A DNA stretch of 64,000 nt, taken from NCBI GenBank assembly GCA_033026295.1, contig CM065175.1, positions 24,842,437 through 24,906,436 on the forward strand, read 5' to 3'. This document shows positions 55,849 to 64,000 of this stretch, one piece after another. This DNA comes from Channa striata (taxonomy: Eukaryota > Chordata > Actinopteri > Anabantiformes > Channidae). Every line of letters starts with the position of its first letter. Position 1 is the first letter of the stretch. The position numbers and the translations under genes are program-made. The notes beneath the pieces are model-generated. The model did not search any database. It was given only the letters and a program-made list of their open reading frames with translations, and was not told the DNA's origin.

Positions 55849-57800
55849 AGGCAAGCATACTCCTCCAGCTAGAACCATATTAATCAATTTCAAATTGGTC
55901 GACGTTAAACGGCGGCATAAATAAGAAAGCAGGTTAAATTCATCAGCTGTGTGGCAGAATTGACACAGAGTTGGAAGCTGTAAAAGTCAGAAGTCGATAC
56001 ATCAACGCACACGTTTTGTCTCAGTGAAGATGGGAGAATCTTTTGTGTGAATGCTTTTCCGTCCCCTGGATCTCTTTGTGCATCTGTCATCTCGACGCTC
56101 AGCAGTGTGACAGCCAAAATGTCCCTTGGTCCCTTGATCCCCACGTTTTCCAAAACTTGTTGCAAGGATGTTGCAACAGCAAGGACTTCTCAGACTCTGA
56201 CATTCGTATTTTCCAGCCATCGGTATGTTGGGTAAGCAGCACAGAATCCACCACAGGTGACATTATGAACTGAAACACGACTGGAAACGCGAATGTCCAG
56301 ATTTCTATGCAAAACCTTTTTTGATCGCCCCAGTGACATTTAGCAGTAAATTATGGACTTTAGATAAACATTAGAAATGTCTGCAACATCTGGACAATTG
56401 TTTTTTTCATAATTTATTTCTTGTTTGCTTTTATAGACAATATACAAAGATATGATCAATAAGAACTAGGGGAAAAAAGCTGAACCTGCTGTCAGCTCAA
56501 CTGTTTGCCTTGGAGTGAAGCATCACGAAATGTTTGCCAAATGTGGATGGGTCCTTGTGAGAAACCAACAGCCTAATTTGGACATTAAAAGCATTCAAAA
56601 CTGCGTCGGTGCTGCTTTCCAAATGACCTTGCATCAGCCTGACTGGTTGCTATGATGACAACATGATCAAGTTCAAACCAAAACAGGCTTTTGTTACCTG
56701 GTACTTATAGTTTTGAAATGTGGTCCAACACCGTGTTTCGTTAGAGGTAAACGAGAAATGATCTTGGCACCCAATAAAATTTGGGTATTGCAGTTTTTGG
56801 TAAATTTAGCGTACCATATCACAATCATATTCTGAAAAAAGGCTGAAAGTTTGAAAGCTGTGGTAGAGAAGGACAATACATCATATTAGAAGATGGATAC
56901 AATACCCGAGGGATATTTGATATGAGCCATGTGACAACCTGACACTTTGTTCTATAAAGGTGATAAATCAGTTCTAGACATGTTGGTAAAGTCGTCCTGA
57001 TCAGTAAGACATCACAGTTCTTATATGAACGTAGCACAGCTAAGTTTCCCTGCAGGATGAGTGTTTGTGTAGGTGTCACCGTGTGGGTGTGTGTATTTCT
57101 ATTTGAACATCAGCAGTGAAGCATTTGCCCCAATTCCTGGCAAGTGAAAACCTGGAATAACAAGGCAAACGAAAAAAACAGGGTGGATGTGTGTGTTCGC
57201 ATGCCCACCGATGTGCACTCAGTGAGGTATAAATGCGTCTAATTGAGTTTGGACTCGTGTGTGTGTCCAAGCGTGAGTACATGTGCAGGAAATCCCCTTG
57301 CGGTACCACATTCTGCCTTGAAGAACCCCTGCATGAAGAGGCTAAAAGCAAATACTGTAAATTCTTCACCATCATCATCATCATTATTATATGGACTACA
57401 CAGAAAAGAAAAAGCAACACACAATGTGCAGCCACCAGTGTTGCTGTGTTAACGCTGGGTGCGTGGGAATCTGCCTCCCTCGCACAAACTTTGATCTGCC
57501 TCTGGAGCTCGACAAAATCTCATTTCATTATTTGCGCAGACAGCAAAACAAACGCTGCTGGAGAATCTCCTCGTTTATCGTACATCTCCAGTGGGTCTAA
57601 TTCCAACACAGTGATCCGTTCTAGCGGTGTGTGCCCAACGCTCCTGCTGTGCAGTTCCAGTGTTGCCTAACTGCACTGCATCCACACAAGATGCTCAGAC
57701 TGGCATCCTTTCAACAGCAGCGCCCAAAATGCCCACTGGCGCACAGGGGACTGACAGAACATCCTATCCGAGACCCCAGCGGTGCCGCGGCCACTGCGAC

Positions 57801-57830
57801 ACACAGCAACACACAGCAACACACAGCAAC
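57801..57830 (+). repeat. Tandem repeat, 3 x 10 bases
   Basis: Three exact copies of ACACAGCAAC, lying 33 bases from the donor of the candidate leader exon. Confidence 0.95.
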
Positions 57831-57863
57831 ATGAATGAAACGATACATCAACATGCCGCTCAC

Positions 57864-57961
57864 CTGCTGCAGAGCCGGAGTTAACGCCACGACGGGCCGA
57901 GGGAGGAGTCCAGCACACAGATGTTTTCAGATCATTCCTGTCGTATCGTCCTCTGGATCAC
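57864..57961 (-). other. dgkb: Candidate 5'UTR exon of dgkb
   Basis: On the minus strand a pyrimidine-containing acceptor (CTTCAG before 57961) and a good donor (CAGCAG then GTGAGC, exon ending at 57864) bracket 98 bases with no useful open frame. The next acceptor downstream is that of the ATG exon, so this would be a noncoding leader exon. Three exact copies of a 10-base unit (ACACAGCAAC) lie just beyond its donor at 57801-57830. Inferred from splice signals and position only. Confidence 0.35.
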
Positions 57962-58420
57962 CTGAAGGCGAGAGTAGGTATTTGTAATTAGATGGAGCGT
58001 GAGTGCGTATGCGTGTGGAAAAGCAGAGGGAAGGAGCAGCGGCGGCAGCAGTTCCCTCCGCTGCCTCCCGGTGTGTGAGGACGTGGACGGTGTAGTGTTT
58101 GTTTTCCTCCGGCGGCGGCTGCTCAAAGCAGCATCAGTGGGGATGTGGAGTGGAGAGAGAGCAGAGCAACCCAACGCGGCTCTGCCTGCAGTGATCAGTT
58201 TCCAGACTCCCGCTCGCTCGCCTCACATCCCTCCATCCCTCTCTCTCTATCGCTCGGCTTCTCATCCCCCCCTCCCCTCTCTGAGAATCCAGAAGTCCTA
58301 TTCTCCCCTGCTTTTACCCTGCTTCACTCTCCACAACCTCACACCCTCTTTCAAACCATCTCCACTCCGGTCACTGTGGCACAAATTAGCATTCGACACC
58401 GCCGGCGGTAAGTGCAGCAA
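57962..58420 (-). promoter_or_regulatory. Possible dgkb promoter / upstream GC-rich region
   Basis: This stretch has more G, C and CpG than the flanking DNA, with GGCGGCGG-type and CCTCCC-type boxes between about 58030 and 58120 and a strongly pyrimidine-rich plus strand from 58210 to 58330. It lies directly upstream of the candidate leader exon. I see no clear TATA box at a fixed distance. CpG-rich TATA-less promoters are usual for broadly expressed and neuronal vertebrate genes, so the call is an inference from position and composition. Confidence 0.25.
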
Positions 58421-58774
58421 CCTGTGGGATGTCCTCTCCAGAGGCTGGGAGACTGTGGGAAGGCGCGAGGAGATGAAGACATAGAAAAGGAAGAGGGAGG
58501 GGGGTTGAAGAATGGAGAATGGAGGAAAGATGAAGACAATGGAGAAGTGAAAATGATGAAACAGAAGGGGTGTTCTTTTTCTGTGAGCGAAGAAATGTTT
58601 TCTGAGAATGGAGGAAATTTTAAAGATGAGAAATAATACCTGGGGACTAATGGAGAAAAAAACAACATATCCAATGAAAATGATGCAGGGTTTGAGAAAA
58701 GTCAGAAGGAGCATTGTGTTCTTTTTCTGTGAGCGATTCTTTGGATTTTCCAATCTTGTTTTCTGAGGGCACAA

Positions 58775-58895
58775 ATTATTCAGGTTATCAGCATAAAAGC
58801 AAAATGATCTGGTTTTGTTAAAATAAATTCCCATGAGATTTTAAAGGACATTAAACGTTAAAGTGGGAGTTTGATTCCATATTATGTTACATAAT
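58775..58895 (-). mobile_element. Second copy of the LINE motif C fragment
   Basis: TTATCAGCATAAAAGCAAAA, TGATCTGGTTTTGTTA, AAATAAATTCCCATGAGAT and GTGGGAGTTTGATTCCA recur here and at 59463-59620 in the same order. This copy lacks the motif B part (an internal deletion of about 50 bases). On the minus strand it reads SFCFYADN. Confidence 0.75.
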
Positions 58896-59006
58896 ACCTG
58901 TATTTTGAAATGCTTTTATTATGTGACCACCTGCAACGATTTTTGACAATTAAATAGTAAAAAAACAACATTAAAGTCACAATGATCTTAAAACTGAGAT
59001 TTGTTT

Positions 59007-59360
59007 TTACTAGTTCTGCTAGATCTTAGTGCTGCATTTGACATGTAAATAGTAAAAACAATCCAATGGTAAAACTGATCACAGAATTTTGTTTTTTTAA
59101 GAGACTAGAACATTTTGAATTTGATGTTTGAGAAAAGTCAAGACAGGGACCACAAGGCTTTACCACATGCAAAAAAACTTTTTTCACTTTGAGATGATTT
59201 ATGAAACCTGATGAAACAATTTGTCAAACTACAAGCATGTATTCAAGTTCAAACATGCTGGTCAAGGAATCTTGGAGTCATTTTTGACCAGGATTTGTCA
59301 TCACCTCACAGATAAAGCAAATCTCTAGAACAGCCTTCTTCCACCTACGGAACATTGCAC
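59007..59360 (+). mobile_element. Decayed LINE with reverse transcriptase motif A and C-terminal block
   Basis: The plus strand encodes LLVLLDLSAAFDM at 59007-59045 (reverse transcriptase motif A, LLDLSAAFDT) and LGVIFDQDLSS at 59271-59303. After a frameshift comes IKQISRTAFFHLRNIA at 59312-59359. These are N- and C-terminal landmarks of one teleost LINE type, but they are only about 260 bases apart, so the palm with motifs B and C has been deleted. Stops and frameshifts show it is dead. Confidence 0.75.
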
Positions 59361-59462
59361 CTCAACACATCAAGTATTTATGAACCTTTCAGGCTGCACT
59401 ACCATAAGCCTAAATTAATCCAAAATGAAAGATTACTGGGGTTGCTAGATAGGTGTAAATAA

Positions 59463-59620
59463 TTCAGTGTTATCAGCATAAAAGCAAAATGATCTGGTTT
59501 TGTTACAAATAAATTCCCATGAGATAACATGTAAACAATAATGGACCGGGTATTGAGCCTTGTGGCACTCCAAACGTTACAGTGGGAGTTTGATTCCACT
59601 GTAAAATCATGCAACATATG
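59463..59620 (-). mobile_element. LINE reverse transcriptase fragment (motifs B and C)
   Basis: The minus strand encodes GVPQGSIPGPLLF at about 59535-59571 (motif B, GVPQGSVLGPLLF) and, after a frameshift, FAFYADN-like codons at 59473-59492 (motif C, YADD, with the second Asp changed). It is opposite in orientation to the neighbouring LINE block, so it belongs to a different insertion or an inverted piece. Confidence 0.7.
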
Positions 59621-62600
59621 TTACATGACGAATCAGTGAATTTATGCAAAGGCAAAGCATTTCAACAACTCTGATGCTTCTGTGCCCACTAACAGCTATG
59701 TTTGCACTTTGTTTAATCTGGTGCAATATTTCCACCATTTTGACGGCATTCGAACCAACATTATCTGCCTTTTTGGTGCCTACCGCCACTTCTAAATCAC
59801 CATAAAATAAATGTGTAAAGATGGGGTCTGAGAAGTTTACTTTGACACAGTGTAGCTGCATCAGAACCTCTTATCAGATGTTTGACAGCTTCGGAAACCT
59901 ACTCAATTTTCTGACATCAGACTTGGGGGAACTGGGGGCAGCAATTCTTGAAGCCTGTACAAACTACCAGTCACAATGCTGAAGTGATAAAGACGCCAGT
60001 GTCGGAACTTCTTTACTCAACATTCCCCACATCTGAAGTTTGAAACCACGTCTCAAACTTGGCCGTTGTTAGAAATCAGTAGAATTCTTAACTGTTTACG
60101 TTGGTGATTCTTTCTACCAGTTTTACCCTTGGTACTTTGGTTGATTCTGTAGAAGGTCATGAGCTAGACATTTAACTTCTGTCTAGTGGAGCTGCTGTGA
60201 AGTATAAATGTCTCGCTTTCTACAGCATGTGTTCACAGCAAACCCCCTTCTGACGGAGACATAAAGGTTACTCAATAACGGTTTGTGCCCTGCTGTTCAG
60301 TCTTTCAGACAGGACTGGCTGAGGGAAAAAAAGTCCTGAGCTATAAGCTTGCTGCTCCTTGTAACAAACCTAATATCTGCAGTTAATTTACCAGGCCAGC
60401 TTCAGATGACCTTTACACCCCTCCCACCTACATCTGACCCATAAGCCTCGTTACGGATTGAGTTTCCTGAAAGATCGCTGAACAATGACCCAGATATAGG
60501 CCGACTGACCAGCGCGCCAATAGCGTTTGTGTTTTAGTGCCGCCTCCAGGCTGTCTGTGTAGGCCATGTGGGTGTTTGCATTTTGTCGCAGAGGCAGAGC
60601 CAGCTGATGTATTGACATGTCTCCCACATGTGGGACTGTCTCTGGGTAATCTGCTCCACATAGTGAGTGGCAGCTGGCATCTGGACTGACATTTTAGCTA
60701 CTGCAAAATAATTTGATCATAAACCATCTTAAATGTGCTCATCTCGCGTGGGTGGGATACCGTTACTAACATTTGATTTTGCTTAATGTGTAACAGAACT
60801 AAGATATTATATCACCTTAAGTTTTTTTTGCAAAATATGTGTTTCCTTACACATCTAGCAGAGCACTCAGAGGTGAGTTTCTGTCTACCAGCTGAATACA
60901 TTATAAGTGAAATATTGCTCCCAGCCCTGTTTTACTGTCCAACAACTCAAGAGGGAATTGTCTTGTTCTCTTGCATTGTTCCACTGTGTCTCCTGCATAG
61001 TCACCATTATTATCTGTCTGCTCTTTAGTGTTTAACAGGTATTGAACAGTCAACCCTGACACCTAAAAATGACAATCATATTCATCTTAGCTGCAAAAGC
61101 AATTACTTTTTTAATGAAAATCTCATTGATCTGCGATAATTCCAGTGAAATTTATATTTAGAATGAACAAAGTGCTACATTTAGAAAATTAGTTACATGG
61201 CTGTGTATGAAGTGCAGCACTGTCATTAGATTCCTGAACTTGGCTTCAGAATTCTGCGTGTTGGTCAGTTTAGACTGAACAAAAGTAGTTTGGTTGTATG
61301 TGAAGTGACTGTTGTGAAGAAAAGAGGCCACCATTGTTGTACAACAAAATCAATACCTTCCGTTGAAACCCTTTCATTATTAAGTCAGTTATTTTCAGCT
61401 ACAGTATTTGCTTGGTTACTACCTGTTGAAAAATCCTCACTGTGTAAACGGAAAAACTTAATCTGGTTGCATTTGCATGTCAGAATTACATCTGCAGTTT
61501 AGCTGAACATAAATGTAAATGTTGGAGGAGTGGGTTTATGAGGTGTCTTGTTTCCTGCTGCTAGATTCACTGTAGATGGAACCCAAAGGCTGCAATGGCA
61601 GTTAAACCAAAACAAATAGCTTAAAGACAATAAAGCACTTAGGATAATGCAGAATTCAGTGGAAATTCTCTGAAACTTTTTTCAGGACAACTTTTTGATG
61701 CAAGTGGGATTTTGGCTTTGGAAACTGTCGAAAAAGAAATGCAAACTGTGCACACTTATCCATAACAATAAAAATTCATGCACAGCTACAGGAGTGAACC
61801 TCTAAGTTATACAGACATTCAGCGGGGGGTGTAATAATATGAGCAGTAGTAGCTGTTGTAATATTTTCTTGTACAAGTGTGGGGTTCAAGTATTTTTAAA
61901 TATTTGCAAAAGCCCTCTCTGTGTTTCTAAACTGAAATGAGAAATCATTTATCATCACAAAGAATTAAAAATTTAAATAAACCATAGTAGATGGTAATAA
62001 TACTAGAACTATGTACCGTGGCTAAAACAGACTATACACTGATATTTGTAAGCATGTTCTGGAAATGCTGTGTAGTGGAATATGAAACATTAACATTCAC
62101 AAACCATTACTGCATCCTAAACAACTACTCCTTGTATAGAATTTACATTTAGTTTCACTTTAAGCATAAGAAATGATGCTCAGATTGTGTCATGCAAGAT
62201 ATACAATCTTTGAAACGGATGTCCAGGAGAGGCAGCCTGTACTGTGGACGAGGCATAAGCGCATATATTTTATACACACACACGTCATTATCACTACACG
62301 CCATCTGAGCAACAATGAAAACAAGCCTCTGTGCTGTTGCGTTCACAGTGCAGGATGCGCAGATGTGTTTTACGGGCAGATGACAGACGTCAGATGTGCC
62401 CGTCACTGCTGAGTGCATCAGTGCTGCATCATCACGAGATCTATTGCCAGTCATTATGCATGTGGGTCAGACACACTGGAGGCTGGTTACAGCAGCTTCC
62501 CTGGCAACTGATTGCATCACACGCTGCATCAGTGAACACTGAAATCTATAATCCCTTTCTCTGCGTAAATAAAGCGAAATGTACAGTCAGCTGAAACTAA

Positions 62601-63086
62601 GCCCTGCACTGTTTCCACGTCTGGAATGTCAGTGGACTGCGGGTCTTTAGTCTCACAGTCTGACCCGAGCTGATCCGTGGCCACAAATAATCTCAGTGGT
62701 TCAGTTAAACCAATTTAGTTAAAGGTTTGTTTCTGGTTAAACAGCATTAGCTAAGAGAGGAAGAAAAGAATATTTTGGAGGCCACCCTACTGAAAACTAA
62801 AAATCACCACGGAAATAAAAAGGCTAAGATAAGTTCATATCCTCAATCCAGTAGCTTTCTGCAACTATATGTTTACAGTTCCAGGGATGGATTAGATTCA
62901 CCTAATGATCTGTCCCTTCACACTCAAGAGTCATCATTTAGATTCTCCAGCTCGCATGCTTAGAACTTGTTTAGTTTGGATGACATATTACAGACCACAA
63001 TATTTCATTTTGTTTCTCATGCAGGGGTGTGTAGCTACAGTGAGAAACCTGGTTACATGTATACATGAAGAAATGACATTCACTGG

Positions 63087-63130
63087 TAGAAATCTACTAG
63101 GGGACATCCGGTTTCCCTAATCCACTACGC
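63087..63130 (+). repeat. Short dispersed repeat, copy 2
   Basis: Copy 2 of the block at 21590-21656 (GGGGACATCCGGTTTCCCTA then ATCCACTACGC). It lies about 60 bases before the recognisable LINE sequence, so it might be part of that insertion or a separate element. Confidence 0.4.
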
Positions 63131-63189
63131 TGATTAGACAACAGCTTTGCTTTCCAGAGAAAGCTGACTGTAACCTGGTTACTTAAAGT

Positions 63190-63985
63190 AAGTCCAAGGT
63201 AAATTCAGTGATGATGACCATCAAAGTTTTAACAATTTCCACAACTTCAGCGTTCAACACAATCAACCCACAGCAACTCATCATGAAGCTGAGCCTGCTG
63301 GGCCTGAACACCTCACTGCATATTTGGAACCTGGACTTCCTGACTGAGAGACCACAGTCAGTCCGGATTGGTAACATCATCTCCAGCACCACTACACTGA
63401 ACATAGGAGCTCCTCAAGGCTGTGTGCTCAGTCCACGGCTGTTTACCTTGCTGAAATACCAGTATGTAGCAATGCACAGCTCAAACCAATTTATCAAGTT
63501 TGTTGATGACACGACTGTGGCGGGACTGATCAGCAAGAACAACGAGACAGCGTACAGAGATGAGGTGAAACATCCAACGGACTGTCTCTCAGTGTTGACA
63601 AAACCAAGGAAATGGTTGTCAACTTCAGGAGAGCACAGAAGGAGAAGGTCAAGAACATCAAATTCCTCGGCGTACACCTGGAGGAGAACGTGAGATGGTC
63701 CATAAACACCTGCTCCGTTGTCAAGATCACCGCCTGGTTTGGGAACTGCACCGTTTCGGATCACAAGACGCTACAGCGCATCGTGAGGACAGGTGAAAAG
63801 ATTACCAGAGCCCCCACACCCTGTTCACCCTCCTGCCTTCTGAGAAAAGATTTAGAAGCATCAGCACAGCTTCTTCCCCCAAGCCATCAGAGTTCTCAAT
63901 GCTCAGGGACTGAGCTGACACACACACAAACCCACTCCACACTCCATTACACTGTCTGACTATTTGCACTAGTTGCTCGTGTTTG
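63190..63985 (+). mobile_element. L2/Maui-like LINE, truncated and internally deleted reverse transcriptase
   Basis: The plus strand encodes TSAFNTINPQQLIMKLSLLG (motif A), WNLDFLTERPQSVRIGN, GAPQGCVLSPRLFTL (motif B) and IKFVDDTTVAGLI (motif C; the catalytic FVDD at 63499-63510 keeps both Asp). After a frameshift near 63585 it continues as SVDKTKEMVVNFRRAQK, FLGVHLEENVRWSINT and WFGNCT. Pieces after WSINT and after VRTGEKITRAP are missing, and the C-terminus returns as a LLPSEKRFRSIS-like frame. The 3' end (GACTATTTGCACTAGTTG) reaches close to the window edge. It is a dead 5'-truncated copy. Confidence 0.85.
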
Positions 63986-64000
63986 TATAAATTAATATGC

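Larger units (their letters stand above)
55561..57863 (-). other. dgkb 5' intron (between leader exon and start exon)
   Basis: This 2.3 kb interval, an intron if the leader exon is real, has repeat copy B at 55783, an ATC/ATT run at 57369-57389 and the 10-base tandem at 57801-57830. No coding block was found. Confidence 0.45.
58421..64000. other. Upstream flank of dgkb
   Basis: There is no splice-bounded host coding sequence in this 5.6 kb. It contains a purine-rich stretch at 58480-58640, LINE-derived blocks at 58775-59620 and 63190-63985, and otherwise AT-rich DNA. The 60380-60680 and 62170-62560 parts are complex and repeat-free. Minus-strand readthrough frames are spurious. Confidence 0.6.

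Noticed and set aside
57999..58484. 161-codon open frame on the plus strand in the upstream region
   Set aside because: Composition-driven (Pro/Ser-rich from pyrimidine tracts), with no similarity to a known domain.

Overview
This window is vertebrate nuclear DNA, almost certainly from a percomorph-type teleost fish. It is AT-rich and intron-rich, carries long CA/TG microsatellites, and contains remnants of L2-like LINEs, tRNA-derived SINEs, Tc1-like and hAT-like elements typical of bony fish. There are no bacterial operons, phage genes or CRISPR arrays.

One protein-coding gene fills most of the window. It is a diacylglycerol kinase on the minus strand, best matched to DGK beta (dgkb, a type I, calcium-regulated DGK). 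I could place 24 coding exons from the ATG at 55490-55492 down to the TGA at 2461-2463. Every junction is GT-AG, and the reading phase agrees at every one of the 23 introns. The product would be about 783 residues: recoverin-homology region (about 1-150), two EF hands (loops 158-169 and 203-214), two C1 zinc fingers (241-290 and 306-354), a variable linker, the DGK catalytic domain with GGDGT at 474-478 and GTGNDLAR at 503-510, and the accessory domain and C-terminal tail. A probable untranslated exon lies at 57864-57961, and a GC-rich stretch near 57.96-58.4 kb may hold the promoter. The last exon runs into a long presumptive 3'UTR toward the left edge.

The main surprise is exon 8 (39116-39234). 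It is one base short, so the frame breaks just after the second EF hand. The other 23 exons are intact and in phase, so this is either a sequence error or a real allele that truncates the kinase before its C1 and catalytic domains. Other points worth a look are a 21-nt microexon in the recoverin-homology region, an upstream ORF whose stop overlaps the dgkb start codon, and a weak donor at exon 22 that could give an alternative C-terminus.

Layout from left to right: 1-2460 is 3' flank and probable 3'UTR; 2461-11385 holds exons 24-20; 11386-28304 contains two large introns around exon 19; 28305-36455 is a dense cluster of exons 18-10 (catalytic and C1 domains); 37437-49422 holds exons 9-2; 49423-55422 is a large intron; 55423-57961 holds the start exon and the 5'UTR exon; 57962-64000 is upstream flank with two LINE-derived blocks (58.7-59.6 kb and 63.2-64.0 kb). 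I found no second host gene, no RNA gene and no new biological system. The unexplained material is mainly decayed repeats and possible conserved noncoding DNA.
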